Shown here: positions 6,625 to 14,917 of the stretch, in pieces | Position numbering within the stretch: position 1 is the stretch's first letter | How the letters are laid out: every line of letters starts with the position of its first letter | NCBI GenBank assembly: GCA_045633415.1 | Contig: JAZQYH010000045.1 | Location: forward strand, 1-28,161 | Direction: 5' to 3' | Source of the DNA: RGIG3102 sp045633415 | Lineage (GTDB): Bacteria; Bacillota; Clostridia; Oscillospirales; Ruminococcaceae | Length of the DNA: 28,161 bases | Translations under genes and position numbers: made by a program | The notes under the pieces: generated by a model | Database searches by the model: none | The model's input: only the letters and a program-made list of their open reading frames with translations | What the model was told of the DNA's origin: nothing

Positions 6625-7533
6625 CTAAACCTTGAGATATTTTCTCATAGACATTGCACTGCCCAGACAACCAATTGTCCAGCCAAATGCAAAGAAACCC
6701 ACCAGCATAATCAGCCAGACGGATGAAAATGGTATCATACACATGCTGAGCATAGCAATAAAGCCTACAGCCTGTGTGGTAATGTAATTATAGAGATAGA
6801 TATATGCGCCTGCCACCACTGCAAATGTGATAATTGCAGATATGGTGCCTATAAGCATACCTTCCACAACGAAAGGCATACGGATAAAGCCGTTTGTGGC
6901 GCCTACATATTTCATAATGCTGATTTCTCTTCTTCTTGCAAACACAGTAAGACGGATAGTATTGGAAATAACCACCATACTTACCATAAAGAGAATAACG
7001 AGAATCATAAGACCAGCATAATATGTAACATTTTTAAGTGTTATCAATACACCTGCCAGTTCTGTCGGTGTAGAAACATAATCTACACCTTCAAAGGATG
7101 AAAATTCAAAAGAAATTGGTTCAAGGCGGGTAAGGTCAGCCAGATGAACCCTGAAAGAAGCTGGCAGAGGGTTGTTTTCACCCTGATAGCCACTGAGCAG
7201 TGATTCGTACCGGCCCATATATGCCATCTGTTCTGCAAGAGCCTCTTCTTTTGAAACATATTTAAATGAAGATACATCTTCGTCTGATGTAAGTGATGCA
7301 TTGATTTCTGCCACCTGTGCATCAGTAGCTGTATCGTCCATATAAATCACAACTTCGTTCTGTGCACCGAGGTACTTTACAAAACTGTTTACATTCAGTA
7401 CCAGCGAACCACACAGACCTACAAGTATAAGACAGGAAGTTACTACACCTACAGAAGCTACGCTCATAAGGCGATTGTCTTTAAAATTGTTCCAACCCTG
7501 CCTGAAAAGGTATTTGAAGCTTGAAAATCTCAT
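6625..7533 (-). CDS. ftsX: Cell division ABC transporter-like protein FtsX
   Basis: This 302-residue protein has the FtsX topology: cytoplasmic N-terminus (FKYLFRQGWNNFKDNR), helix 1 at about 22-46, an extracellular loop domain at about 47-165, and three further helices near 170-195, 222-250 and 268-290. The RRREISIMKYVGAT segment after helix 2 is the usual FtsX coupling region. It does not transport; with FtsE it transmits ATP hydrolysis to an extracellular hydrolase, here the PcsB-like protein encoded next. Its start overlaps the ftsE stop by 4 bases (ATGA), indicating translational coupling. Confidence 0.95.
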   Translation of the reverse strand: MRFSSFKYLFRQGWNNFKDNRLMSVASVGVVTSCLILVGLCGSLVLNVNSFVKYLGAQNEVVIYMDDTATDAQVAEINASLTSDEDVSSFKYVSKEEALAEQMAYMGRYESLLSGYQGENNPLPASFRVHLADLTRLEPISFEFSSFEGVDYVSTPTELAGVLITLKNVTYYAGLMILVILFMVSMVVISNTIRLTVFARRREISIMKYVGATNGFIRMPFVVEGMLIGTISAIITFAVVAGAYIYLYNYITTQAVGFIAMLSMCMIPFSSVWLIMLVGFFAFGWTIGCLGSAMSMRKYLKV

Positions 7534-8213
7534 ATAGCCGCCACCTTTCCTGCCGCAGTGTCATTCACAATAACACCAGAGCGCATTTCGATAATTCTTC
7601 TTGCATAGCGACGGGCAAGGTCGTGTTCATGGGTAACTACCAGAACTGTGGTGCCTGTGGAGTTAATGGCTTTAAGCAGCTCCATAATTTCCAGAGACAA
7701 CCGTGGGTCAATATTACCTGTAGGTTCGTCAGCGATAACAAGGTCTGGATTATGTACCAGTGCACGTGCCAGTGCCACACGCTGCTGTTCACCACCAGAA
7801 AGCTGTGCAGGCAGCTTGTCCCGCTTGCCGGCAAGCCCTACAAGGTTAAGAATATATGGTACTCTTCTTTTGATTTCTTTTTCTGCAATGTTTGTAACTC
7901 GCATTGCAAAAGCGATATTTTCATAAGCTGTAAGGTTTGGAATCAGGCGGAAATCCTGAAAAACAACCCCCAGTGTACGGCGCATATACGGAATATCCCT
8001 TTCTTTGATTTTGGAAAGGTTGTACCCGTTTACAATAACTTCGCCTTTAGTTGCTTTTTCCTCGCGAAGCATAAGCTTGAGGAATGTACTTTTGCCTGCG
8101 CCGGAATGACCCAGCACAAACACAAACTCACCTTTGTCAATATGAACATTCACATCTTTCAAGGCGGTGATTTTAGGCTCGTAAACCTTGGTAACATGTT
8201 TAAAGTCTATCAT
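7530..8213 (-). CDS. ftsE: Cell division ATP-binding protein FtsE
   Basis: A 227-residue ABC ATPase. Walker A is GHSGAGKST (35-43), the Q-loop region reads VVFQDFRLIPNLTAYENI, the signature is LSGGEQQR (138-145) and Walker B is LVIADEP followed by TGNID. The length and the FQDFRLI region are typical of FtsE rather than of a nutrient importer. GAGG lies 8 bases before the ATG. It is the first gene of the ftsE-ftsX-PcsB-S41 unit. A hairpin separates it from the upstream regulator gene, so transcription may arrive partly from the cdaR-like promoter. Confidence 0.95.
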   Translation of the reverse strand: MIDFKHVTKVYEPKITALKDVNVHIDKGEFVFVLGHSGAGKSTFLKLMLREEKATKGEVIVNGYNLSKIKERDIPYMRRTLGVVFQDFRLIPNLTAYENIAFAMRVTNIAEKEIKRRVPYILNLVGLAGKRDKLPAQLSGGEQQRVALARALVHNPDLVIADEPTGNIDPRLSLEIMELLKAINSTGTTVLVVTHEHDLARRYARRIIEMRSGVIVNDTAAGKVAAI

Positions 8214-8264
8214 TTATTATCCTCAAAAATTACTACTTTTCCTTTATTTGTTTTAGACGACAAA

Positions 8265-8299
8265 CCGCCCCTATATGTAACAGGTACATTTAAGGGCGG
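8265..8299 (-). terminator. Long hairpin between the cdaR-like gene and ftsE
   Basis: CCGCCC plus TATATGTA-like arms pair over 15 bp with two mismatches around a 5-base loop. It lies 6 bases after the regulator stop and about 50 bases before ftsE. On the - strand it is followed by TTTGTCGT, a poor T run, so it is a partial terminator or attenuator. Confidence 0.5.
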
Positions 8300-8305
8300 A
8301 AGAAA

Positions 8306-9391
8306 TTAGAATTTTTCCTGGCTTGACTGGAGATATTTCTTAACCATCAAAGCAACTTTGAACACGATAGCATCGTCGAATTCCCTTAAATCCAGACCTG
8401 TGATTTTTCTGATTTTTTCAAGACGGTAAACGAGTGTGTTTCTGTGAACAAAGAGACCACGGGAAGTTTCGCTTACATTCAGGTTATTTTCAAAGAAACT
8501 CTGAATTGTAAACAGTGTTTCCTGGTCAAGGCTGTCGATAGAACCCTGTTTGAACACTTCTCTCAGGAACATTTCACACAGAGTAGTTGGCAGCTGATAG
8601 ATAAGGCGTGCAATACCCAGGTTTTCATAGTTAACAACTGTTTTTTCGATATCAAATACTTTGCCCACTTCCAGAGCAATCTGTGCTTCCTTGAAGGAAG
8701 ATGCCAGGTCTTTGATATTTGTAACCTGTGTGCCGATACCTACTGATGCTTTGATGTAGTATTCCACGTTCAGTGTGTCTACAATTGAAGCTGCCAGTTT
8801 TTCAATATCTTTTGTTTCAATGCCTTTTTTCAGTTCTTTGATAAGTACTGTGTCATTTTCGCTGGTTTCAAAAACAAAGTCCTTCTGTTTGTCTGGGAAA
8901 AGGTTCTGCACTACATCAAATGTAGACATATCTTTCCGCTGGTCAACACGGATAATCAGCACTACACGTGGAATATCTGTAACAAAGTGCATTTCTCTTG
9001 CTTTTGCATAGATATCGCCAGGCATAATGTTGTCCATAACAACGTTTTTGATAAAGTTCAGTCTGTCGAATTTTTCATCGTGGAACTGTTTCAGACTCTG
9101 TAATGAGATAGATACAAGTGAGGCAAATTTATCTGCCATATCATCTGTACCTTCAACAAAAACATAAAAGTCATTTCTTTTTGCATTTGTAAAGCCTTTA
9201 AATGTATATCCGTTACGGATAAAAGACTGGCTGTTAGACATTCTTTCTGTCTGAACACCATCTTTGATACTGTCTATCTGATTTAATTCGCTGCAAGCTA
9301 CTACAACGCCCATTTCATCAGCAACACCAATCACTCTGCCGATAGTGTCTTTCATCTGATAAATGACGCCTTGGAACATCCTGTTTGACAT
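8306..9391 (-). CDS. CdaR/PucR family transcriptional regulator
   Basis: This 361-residue protein has an N-terminal sensing region (about 1-130), a GGDEF-like middle region and a C-terminal PucR-type helix-turn-helix at about 305-350. That helix-turn-helix carries the hallmark NVSETSRGLFVHRNTLVYRL, then IRKITGLDLR. E. coli CdaR responds to sugar diacids (glucarate, glycerate), but no such catabolic gene is near here, so the ligand is unknown. AGGAG lies 6 bases before the ATG. It precedes the ftsEX operon in the same direction, separated by a hairpin. A 7-bp dyad in the leader, 24 bases before the start codon, could be its own operator. Confidence 0.85.
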   Translation of the reverse strand: MSNRMFQGVIYQMKDTIGRVIGVADEMGVVVACSELNQIDSIKDGVQTERMSNSQSFIRNGYTFKGFTNAKRNDFYVFVEGTDDMADKFASLVSISLQSLKQFHDEKFDRLNFIKNVVMDNIMPGDIYAKAREMHFVTDIPRVVLIIRVDQRKDMSTFDVVQNLFPDKQKDFVFETSENDTVLIKELKKGIETKDIEKLAASIVDTLNVEYYIKASVGIGTQVTNIKDLASSFKEAQIALEVGKVFDIEKTVVNYENLGIARLIYQLPTTLCEMFLREVFKQGSIDSLDQETLFTIQSFFENNLNVSETSRGLFVHRNTLVYRLEKIRKITGLDLREFDDAIVFKVALMVKKYLQSSQEKF

Positions 9392-9414
9392 ATTTAACTC
9401 CTAAAATAAATAAT

Positions 9415-9436
9415 CTGTTGTTATTTTGTACAACAG
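9415..9436. promoter_or_regulatory. Dyad CTGTTGT-N8-ACAACAG in the cdaR-like leader
   Basis: Perfect 7-bp inverted repeat between the candidate promoter and the start codon of the regulator. Its spacing suits a dimeric repressor or autoregulator; an RNA hairpin in the leader is the alternative. Confidence 0.45.
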
Positions 9437-9454
9437 TTACAATTAATCATTTAT

Positions 9455-9483
9455 ATTTTACACAATAGATTTAGAAAATGCAA
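9455..9483 (-). promoter_or_regulatory. Candidate promoter of the cdaR-like gene
   Basis: TTGCAT (9478-9483) and TAAAAT (9455-9460) on the - strand are exactly 17 bases apart and lie 60-90 bases before the start codon. Four of six and five of six positions match the consensus. Confidence 0.5.
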
Positions 9484-9561
9484 CATTTTTTTACAATTTT
9501 ATTCACTTTTTTATGTGCAAAACATCAAATGCCAGATGTTACAGTATTATTTTAATAATAA

Positions 9562-9575
9562 AACACAATTGTGTT
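9562..9575. terminator. Weak terminator-like palindrome after the pseudouridine synthase gene
   Basis: The palindrome AACACAATTGTGTT lies 8 bases after the stop. It is flanked by an A run on one side and, on the - strand, by TTATTATT. The usable stem is only 5 bp, so termination would be inefficient. Confidence 0.4.
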
Positions 9576-9582
9576 ATTTTTT

Positions 9583-10308
9583 TTAATTTTCTGTAAACAT
9601 ATTGCTGGTAATTTGTGCTACCTGCCGTGGGGTAAGTTTTACATATTCACCAGGCTGTAAATCTGCCGGCATTTCAAGTGCGCCTATTGTGGTGCGGTGC
9701 AGTGTATTAACACCGATGTCAAACACACCCAGCATACGTTTTATCTGGTGATATACACCCTGATGAAGAATTATTGTAGCTGTAAGGCAATCACCCTGTG
9801 GGATAATAGTGGCACTTTTCATCAGCTGACCGTCCGCCAGTGTAACACCTTCTTCAAATGCTTTTACCACATTTTCTGTAACAGGGCTGTCCACTGTGAC
9901 AATATATGTTTTAGGCACATGGTGCTTTGGAGACAGAATATCGTGGGCAAACTGTCCGTCATCGGTTATCAGCACAAATCCTGTGCTGGTTTTGTCCAGT
10001 CTGCCTGCAGGAAAAAGATTGCGGCGTGGAAACTCATCTTTTACCAAATCAATGACGGTGACATCGTTTTTGTCTGTGGATGCACTTACCACACCCACAG
10101 GTTTATTCAGCATAATGTAAACAAACTCTTCATGTGTAAGCAGTTTGCCGTTTGCTTTGACCTCATCTGTATCTATATCTATTTTTATATCTGATTTTTT
10201 CACAACAGTACCATTTACCACTACTGCTGATTTTGATATCAATTTTTTTGCATCGGCACGGGAAATAGCCATTGCTTCGCTGATAAACTTGTCCAATCGT
10301 GTCTGCAT
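9583..10308 (-). CDS. rsuA: RsuA-family rRNA pseudouridine synthase
   Basis: This 241-residue protein has an N-terminal S4 RNA-binding domain (RLDKFISEAMAISRADAKKLI, residues 4-24) followed by the RsuA/RluB catalytic fold. The catalytic aspartate is D105 in GRLDKTSTGFVLITDDG. YIMLNKPVGVVSA and YHQIKRML are further family motifs. The length and motif spacing fit RsuA, which makes pseudouridine 516 of 16S rRNA; RluB/E/F specificity cannot be excluded by eye. AAGGA lies 8 bases before the ATG. It is a single-gene unit between the DUF4830 gene and the cdaR-like gene. Confidence 0.88.
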   Translation of the reverse strand: MQTRLDKFISEAMAISRADAKKLISKSAVVVNGTVVKKSDIKIDIDTDEVKANGKLLTHEEFVYIMLNKPVGVVSASTDKNDVTVIDLVKDEFPRRNLFPAGRLDKTSTGFVLITDDGQFAHDILSPKHHVPKTYIVTVDSPVTENVVKAFEEGVTLADGQLMKSATIIPQGDCLTATIILHQGVYHQIKRMLGVFDIGVNTLHRTTIGALEMPADLQPGEYVKLTPRQVAQITSNMFTEN

Positions 10309-10349
10309 AATTTATTCCTTTTATCAATAGTATTACTTTATAATATAGC

Positions 10350-10366
10350 CTCCCCATAAAGGGGAG
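10350..10366. other. Short GC-rich hairpin between the DUF4830 and rsuA genes
   Basis: CTCCCC pairs with GGGGAG over a 5-base ATAAA loop. It lies 30 bases past the DUF4830 stop and about 42 bases before rsuA. Neither side has a T run, so it is a leader or processing structure, or a weak terminator. Confidence 0.35.
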
Positions 10367-10395
10367 ATTACATTATTTTACCATAAAATCAGCAG

Positions 10396-10896
10396 TTATT
10401 CCAGTATATCCGGGCCTAAAATATCTTTTGACATAGGGTGGGCTGTACCGTCAGGCTGTTGTATCACATATGCGCCTATCAGTTTTTCTTTATGTACCAG
10501 CAGTACAGCCACTGCTGTTTTGCCCTCTACATCATAATCCACTATATCAAAGGTCCATTTGCTCACTTTGTCATTTTTATGCTTTTCCAGTGACAGACCA
10601 TCTGTCTGTCTGATTTTGTCGTTGAAATTTTCAAATTCAGCATCAAATTTTCTGGGGATTTTCACTTCTTTTACCTGTGCTGACTGCAAATCAACTGTAT
10701 AGCCCTTTGACAGAATGTAGTCTGCCATCTGTTGTGTGGTGGTCATTTCAAAATTGTTTTTTGCCACTGATACTGTTTCCCGTCTGGTAAAAACTACTCG
10801 CCTGACTGAACAGGCTATAGCTAAAACAACACAGACAGCCAGCACTGTTTTTAATATTTTTCCTCCGCTTTTTTTATTCAATGTCAGAACAAACAT
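10396..10896 (-). CDS. DUF4830-like membrane-anchored protein
   Basis: This 166-residue protein has a basic N-terminus, one hydrophobic segment at about 14-31 and an outside domain. The domain text (YILSKGYTVDLQ, VKEVKIPRKFDAEFENFN, VSKWTFDIVDY) resembles the DUF4830 family of Clostridia, which has no known function. The segment contains a Cys (ACS), but there is no convincing lipobox. AAGGGGG lies about 8 bases before the ATG. It is transcribed divergently from the pantothenate kinase gene across 141 bases of AT-rich DNA. The family assignment is from memory of typical members and is moderate. Confidence 0.65.
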   Translation of the reverse strand: MFVLTLNKKSGGKILKTVLAVCVVLAIACSVRRVVFTRRETVSVAKNNFEMTTTQQMADYILSKGYTVDLQSAQVKEVKIPRKFDAEFENFNDKIRQTDGLSLEKHKNDKVSKWTFDIVDYDVEGKTAVAVLLVHKEKLIGAYVIQQPDGTAHPMSKDILGPDILE

Positions 10897-10988
10897 CTTT
10901 ATCCCCCTTGTGACAAGCTATTAATTTGTTTGGTATTTGTTTATTAATTATTATGCTGTAAAAAAATAAATATAACCTTTCACATAAC

Positions 10989-11016
10989 TTGACATATATG
11001 ATACAATGTATATATT
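10989..11016 (+). promoter_or_regulatory. Promoter of the type III pantothenate kinase gene
   Basis: A perfect TTGACA (10989-10994) lies 16 bases before TATATT (11011-11016). The start codon at 11038 follows after a short leader carrying GAGGTG. Confidence 0.65.
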
Positions 11017-11037
11017 AGTACTATGAGGTGCACTGAA

Positions 11038-11808
11038 ATGATACTGTGTTTTGACATTGGCAATACTGATATTGATGTGGGTGTTTTTCACAATGATATT
11101 CTTGTGGAAAAATTTGACATTCCATACCAGAAAGAGCAAAGCTGCTGGACATATCTGGGAAGCATACTGAAAACTTTGAAAGCTCACGACATAAAGCCTG
11201 AAGAGGTTGAGGGCAGTATTCTTTGCAGTGTGGTGGAAAACTCCACACAGGGTGTTTACGAAGCGCTGGAAATCGCATTCAGCCATAAGCCTGTTCTGTT
11301 TGAAAACAACAGCATTACTGGTATTGAAATTAAAACAGACACCCCTGAAGAAGTAGGTCTTGATATTCTTGCAGGCTGTATCACAGTCAAAGAAAAATAC
11401 TCTCTGCCAGCAATTGTAGTTGACATGGGCACAGGCAGTACACTGACAGCCATGGACAAAGATGGCGCCCTGCTGGGTGTAAGCATTGTACCTGGTATAC
11501 TGATTGCTCTGCAGGCACTTGGGGCACAAACAGGACTGCCAATTGACGAAAGTTTTTCTGCACCTAAAAAAGCAATAGGCACAAACACTACAGACAGTAT
11601 CTCCAGCGGTGTAATGTTTGGCAATGCATTCCTTATGGATGGTATGATTGCTGCCTTTGAAAAGGAAATGGGCTACGAATGTAACGTATACTGCACAGGC
11701 GGCGGCTCAAAATATATAATGCCACTGTGCCAGCATCCACACACACTGGATGAAAACTTACTGCTGGAAGGTCTGTACCTGTACTATAAAAAAGCAAAAG
11801 GTTTATAA
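11038..11808 (+). CDS. coaX: Type III pantothenate kinase-like protein
   Basis: This 256-residue protein has the ASKHA-fold landmarks of CoaX, which phosphorylates pantothenate in the first step of coenzyme A synthesis. DIGNTDIDVG (D6) opens the protein, IVVDMGTGSTLT (D129) is the second phosphate motif, and a GVSIVPGI segment and C-terminal YCTGGG follow. The usual GxDR motif reads GLDI: the catalytic Asp (D109) remains but the Arg is replaced. ATG 11038 has GAGGTG 7 bases upstream. An ATG at 11023 has no ribosome site and sits at the predicted transcription start, so I reject it. The altered motif leaves some doubt about activity or substrate. Confidence 0.8.
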   Translation: MILCFDIGNTDIDVGVFHNDILVEKFDIPYQKEQSCWTYLGSILKTLKAHDIKPEEVEGSILCSVVENSTQGVYEALEIAFSHKPVLFENNSITGIEIKTDTPEEVGLDILAGCITVKEKYSLPAIVVDMGTGSTLTAMDKDGALLGVSIVPGILIALQALGAQTGLPIDESFSAPKKAIGTNTTDSISSGVMFGNAFLMDGMIAAFEKEMGYECNVYCTGGGSKYIMPLCQHPHTLDENLLLEGLYLYYKKAKGL

Positions 11809-11814
11809 CAGCAT

Positions 11815-11842
11815 TTGAAAAAATGTCTGATTTGTGTATAAC
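11815..11842 (+). promoter_or_regulatory. Candidate promoter of the cyclophilin gene
   Basis: TTGAAA (11815-11820) is 16 bases from TATAAC (11837-11842). It lies in the 68-base gap between coaX and the cyclophilin gene, where no terminator is visible. Confidence 0.45.
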
Positions 11843-11876
11843 ATTAAAAGCATAAAATAAAAGGAGACTATTTATT

Positions 11877-12347
11877 ATGGTAGTTATTACAATGGATACA
11901 GGCGAAGTTATCAAATTGGAACTTTATCCTGAAATCGCACCAAAAACAGTAGAAAACTTTGAAAAACTGGTTAACAGTGGTTTTTACAACGGTCTGACAT
12001 TCCACAGAATTATCCGTGGCTTTATGATTCAGGGCGGTTGTCCAAATGGCAACGGCATGGGTGGCCCAGGCTGGCAGATTAAAGGTGAATTCGCAGCAAA
12101 CGGCTGGAAAAACGACCTGAAACATACAAAAGGCGTTATCTCCATGGCAAGAGCTGGTCATCCAGACTCTGCAGGCAGCCAGTTCTTCATCATGCATGAA
12201 GATGCTCCACACCTTGATGGTCAGTATGCAGCATTCGGTAAAGTTGTAGAAGGTATCGAAGTTGTAGACAGAATTGCAGCAGTAAGAACAGGCTGGGGCG
12301 ATAAACCAGTTCAGCCAGTTGTTATGAAATCTGTAGTTATCGAATAA
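11877..12347 (+). CDS. Peptidyl-prolyl cis-trans isomerase, cyclophilin type
   Basis: This 156-residue protein is a single cyclophilin domain without a signal peptide, so cytosolic. The active-site residues are visible in FHRIIRGFMIQGG (Arg, Phe, Gln) and AGSQFFIM, with LDGQYAAFGKV and GVISMARAG as further conserved blocks. It speeds prolyl isomerisation during protein folding. AAAGGAG lies 10 bases before the ATG. A strong terminator follows, so it is monocistronic or shares weak read-through from coaX. Its codons favour well-used triplets (GCA, GGC, AAA), compatible with high expression. Confidence 0.95.
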   Translation: MVVITMDTGEVIKLELYPEIAPKTVENFEKLVNSGFYNGLTFHRIIRGFMIQGGCPNGNGMGGPGWQIKGEFAANGWKNDLKHTKGVISMARAGHPDSAGSQFFIMHEDAPHLDGQYAAFGKVVEGIEVVDRIAAVRTGWGDKPVQPVVMKSVVIE

Positions 12348-12366
12348 TAAACTGAACAAAAAATAA

Positions 12367-12396
12367 GTCGTGTATCAGATGATACACGACCTTTTT
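12367..12396 (+). terminator. Terminator of the cyclophilin gene
   Basis: GTCGTGTATC (12367-12376) pairs perfectly with GATACACGAC (12381-12390), followed by CTTTTT. Confidence 0.92.
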
Positions 12397-12440
12397 ATTG
12401 TTATACCTTCTGTGCAATCTGCTGTGACGGCAATATACCA

Positions 12441-12469
12441 TTGCAAAGCATTTGGCGTTATATTATAAT
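12441..12469 (+). promoter_or_regulatory. Promoter of the acyltransferase-3 gene
   Basis: TTGCAA (12441-12446) and a perfect TATAAT (12464-12469) are spaced by 17 bases. The start codon is 34 bases further on. Confidence 0.75.
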
Positions 12470-12502
12470 TGATAAAACACAGTAATTTTCGGAGACGAAA
12501 CA

Positions 12503-13588
12503 ATGAACAATTCACTACCAAGAGTCAGAAGGCAACGAGACAGCAGAGTGGAACTGTTAAGACTACTTGCCTGTTTTTCTGTTCTTACACTGCATTTCAA
12601 GCCATCTACATTTCTTTCCGGCAAACCAGTTTTATCAAGAATATTTTTAACCTGTATTTCTACAGATGCTGTGGGGATTTTCTTGCTGATAACAGGATTT
12701 TTCTTTTTTGGCAGCCAGCCATATTCATCCAGAATAAAATCCTATATCAAAAAAATATTTATCCCTACCATCGTCTGCACAGTGTTTGTTTCGGTGATAT
12801 ATCCTCTGCTTATAGGTTCGACCATAGACACAAACAATATTATCAACGAGTTTATAATCACCATAACCACATGGAATCCTGTAATACATAATGCACAGCA
12901 CCTGTGGTTTATGTATCTGTATGGTATGATAATCACTGTCAGCCCACTGCTGTTGAAGTTCAAAAATGAAATACTGACAACAGGCAAAAGAAAACTATTA
13001 TTTGTTATATTCTCACTGGTTTTTCTGGGGATAAACGACTTCTTGTCAAACGGCCTTCTCCACTGTGAAATGAAACCTGCGACAGTGTTTATACCGGGCT
13101 GTATCTTCGTTGTTATAGGTGGAATTATATATGAAGAGCGACACAGATTATCAAAAAATCTGATTCTGGCTGTATTCAGTCTTGCAGTATTTTTCTGTGT
13201 CAATGCCGCACGCAGTGTGTATATGCAAAAAGCACTGGCTACAGATACATCACTTACACATATGTACGGCTGGTATACCAGTGTCGGTTTTATATGCGCT
13301 ATGGCGCTGGCGGTGTTTGCACTGTGTATGCCGGACTTTGTAAACAGATTTGTAAATATGTTGGCTGGCAACACCATGGATATTTATATTCTGCATGTTA
13401 TAGTGTCTGAAATAGTTTCTGGTCTGGGCTATAAAACATGGGTGATAAACACATTCCTTAATGGCAGTGAAAGTTTTGGCCAGTATGTTTTATTCACAGG
13501 CATATACTCACTTTCTATATTTGTATTCTGCACTGCCATAGCAATGCTATACAAAGCGCCGTTAAAATTACTTAAAAAAAGCAAATAA
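12503..13588 (+). CDS. Acyltransferase family 3 membrane protein
   Basis: This 361-residue protein has about ten hydrophobic helices. The N-terminal motif RVELLRLLACFSVLTLHF is diagnostic of the acyltransferase-3 family: Arg before helix 1 and the catalytic His (H31) at its end. Members transfer acetyl or succinyl groups to cell-surface sugars or to peptidoglycan. HLWFMYLYGMIITVSPLL near 133-150 is another typical segment. CGGAG lies about 9 bases before the ATG. It has its own promoter and terminator and no glycosyltransferase neighbours, so the acceptor cannot be named. It is unrelated in sequence to the MBOAT acyltransferase further right. Confidence 0.85.
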   Translation: MNNSLPRVRRQRDSRVELLRLLACFSVLTLHFKPSTFLSGKPVLSRIFLTCISTDAVGIFLLITGFFFFGSQPYSSRIKSYIKKIFIPTIVCTVFVSVIYPLLIGSTIDTNNIINEFIITITTWNPVIHNAQHLWFMYLYGMIITVSPLLLKFKNEILTTGKRKLLFVIFSLVFLGINDFLSNGLLHCEMKPATVFIPGCIFVVIGGIIYEERHRLSKNLILAVFSLAVFFCVNAARSVYMQKALATDTSLTHMYGWYTSVGFICAMALAVFALCMPDFVNRFVNMLAGNTMDIYILHVIVSEIVSGLGYKTWVINTFLNGSESFGQYVLFTGIYSLSIFVFCTAIAMLYKAPLKLLKKSK

Positions 13589-13616
13589 AAAAGAGAGGTT
13601 TTAAAGCCTCTCTTTT
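13589..13616. terminator. Bidirectional terminator between convergent genes
   Basis: AAAAGAGAGG (13589-13598) pairs with CCTCTCTTTT (13607-13616). It serves the acyltransferase gene on the + strand and the DUF401 gene on the - strand. Confidence 0.92.
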
Positions 13617-13628
13617 ATTTTTATCAGA

Positions 13629-14846
13629 TTAGATAAAGAATGTTGTCCATGCCAGATAGTAGCAAATTGCAAATACAACTGTTGTAGCTACTGCAGGCAG
13701 TGTTTTCTTGATAAGTGTACCAAGGGAAATATCAAAGTATTCTGCTGTAAGTGTGAGACAGATGTGTGTTGGAGACATCTGCATAGCAGCGTATGTAGTA
13801 CCCATCAGCAGACATACTGCTGGCAGACCTGCATTTGGGATAGTAGCCATAGCAACTGGCATACACAGACCGATGATTGTCTGGGAACCGGAAACGATGG
13901 AACCGAAGAAGAAAATCAGCATAAATACCATGAATGTTGGGATTGGCAGTTCTGCAAAGAATTCTGGCAGAGCGTTGATAGCACCTGAAACTGTAAGGAA
14001 TTCTTTCAGTGTCATAACAGCAAATGTGTTAAGGTACAGTTTGAACTGCAGGGATGCTGCAAAGTTTGGTGTAACTTCGCTGAAAGAGAATTTATGTACA
14101 AAGAAGTAAGCAACCAGAATGATTGCACCAGCTACATAGATAGGCATTTTGAACACAACTACCATCAGGATGATAGCAAGGATTGGCCACAGACCGATAA
14201 AGATGTTCATAGCATCTTTGCCTTTGTTTTCAGAAGCAGCCTCACCTGTTGCCATTGGCACTTTGCCACGCAGGAACCAGAAGCAACCAGAGATGATGAT
14301 ACATGCAACGATTGGCAGCATGCCAACAACGAATTCACCAGCTGTGATACCAGCAAGGCTGATAGCAAGGATGATAGCACCGTATGTAGGCATGAAAGAT
14401 TCGGAAACGTGACGGAAGTATGTTGTTGTAACAGCCATTTCTTCATGTTTCAGATAGTCAGAAGCAGAAGCTTTTACAACGTCACCTGCGATAAATGCAG
14501 CGTTTGGTGTAGGCAGCATACCGATAAAGATAGGTGCTGCAGCACAGTTAACCCAACGATTGTTGAACAGAGAGGACAGACCTTTCTGTGCTTTGTCGAT
14601 AGCGTCGCGCTGTGCCATCATTTTCTGCAGGAAAGTGATGATATACATAACCACAATCAGCTGGAGTGTAGACCAGGATGTGCAAGCTTTGATAATAGAT
14701 GAGATACCCTGCTGTACAGAGATGCCGTAAAGAACCCAAGTAGTTGCTGCACCAGCTGTAACTGCAACGTAAATTGGCTGTTTTTTAGCTACAAGAGCCA
14801 TAACTACAAGAAAAACAACCAGCAATTTAAGAACGATTGCTAACAT
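13629..14846 (-). CDS. DUF401 family integral membrane protein, putative permease
   Basis: This 405-residue protein is strongly hydrophobic, with roughly ten helices. Two re-entrant-like segments, MLPTPNAAFIAGD near 110-122 and SGSQTIIGLCMPVA near 315-328, resemble those of the ion transporter superfamily. The overall pattern fits DUF401, a family related to GntP/citrate-type secondary carriers. The substrate is unknown. A GGAGGA site lies about 9 bases before the ATG. It has a promoter overlapping, back to back, that of the OsmC gene. A short hairpin in its leader might regulate expression. Confidence 0.72.
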   Translation of the reverse strand: MLAIVLKLLVVFLVVMALVAKKQPIYVAVTAGAATTWVLYGISVQQGISSIIKACTSWSTLQLIVVMYIITFLQKMMAQRDAIDKAQKGLSSLFNNRWVNCAAAPIFIGMLPTPNAAFIAGDVVKASASDYLKHEEMAVTTTYFRHVSESFMPTYGAIILAISLAGITAGEFVVGMLPIVACIIISGCFWFLRGKVPMATGEAASENKGKDAMNIFIGLWPILAIILMVVVFKMPIYVAGAIILVAYFFVHKFSFSEVTPNFAASLQFKLYLNTFAVMTLKEFLTVSGAINALPEFFAELPIPTFMVFMLIFFFGSIVSGSQTIIGLCMPVAMATIPNAGLPAVCLLMGTTYAAMQMSPTHICLTLTAEYFDISLGTLIKKTLPAVATTVVFAICYYLAWTTFFI

Positions 14847-14876
14847 TATTTAATTCCTCCATAAAAAATTAATATA

Positions 14877-14893
14877 AACAGCCATCGGCTGTT
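14877..14893 (-). other. Leader hairpin upstream of the DUF401 gene
   Basis: AACAGCC and GGCTGTT form a 7-bp stem with a 3-base loop. On the - strand it is followed by TATATTAATTTTTTA just before the ribosome site. It could act as a weak attenuator. Confidence 0.4.
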
Positions 14894-14917
14894 ATTATTT
14901 TAAACTCGAACTTTGTT

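Noticed and set aside
7521..8309. A 262-codon + strand open frame opposite ftsE
   Set aside because: Cys- and Phe-rich composition without domain features, fully overlapping a certain ATPase gene.
10988..11006. TTGACA followed by TACAAT as the coaX promoter
   Set aside because: The spacing of these two is only about 7 bases; TATATT at 11011 with a 16-base spacer is the workable -10.
10951..11529. A 192-codon - strand open frame opposite coaX
   Set aside because: Antisense to a gene with clear motifs and a promoter; no recognisable protein features.
14094..14702. A 202-codon + strand open frame opposite the DUF401 gene
   Set aside because: Cys/His/Asp-rich shadow of hydrophobic codons, without a ribosome site.
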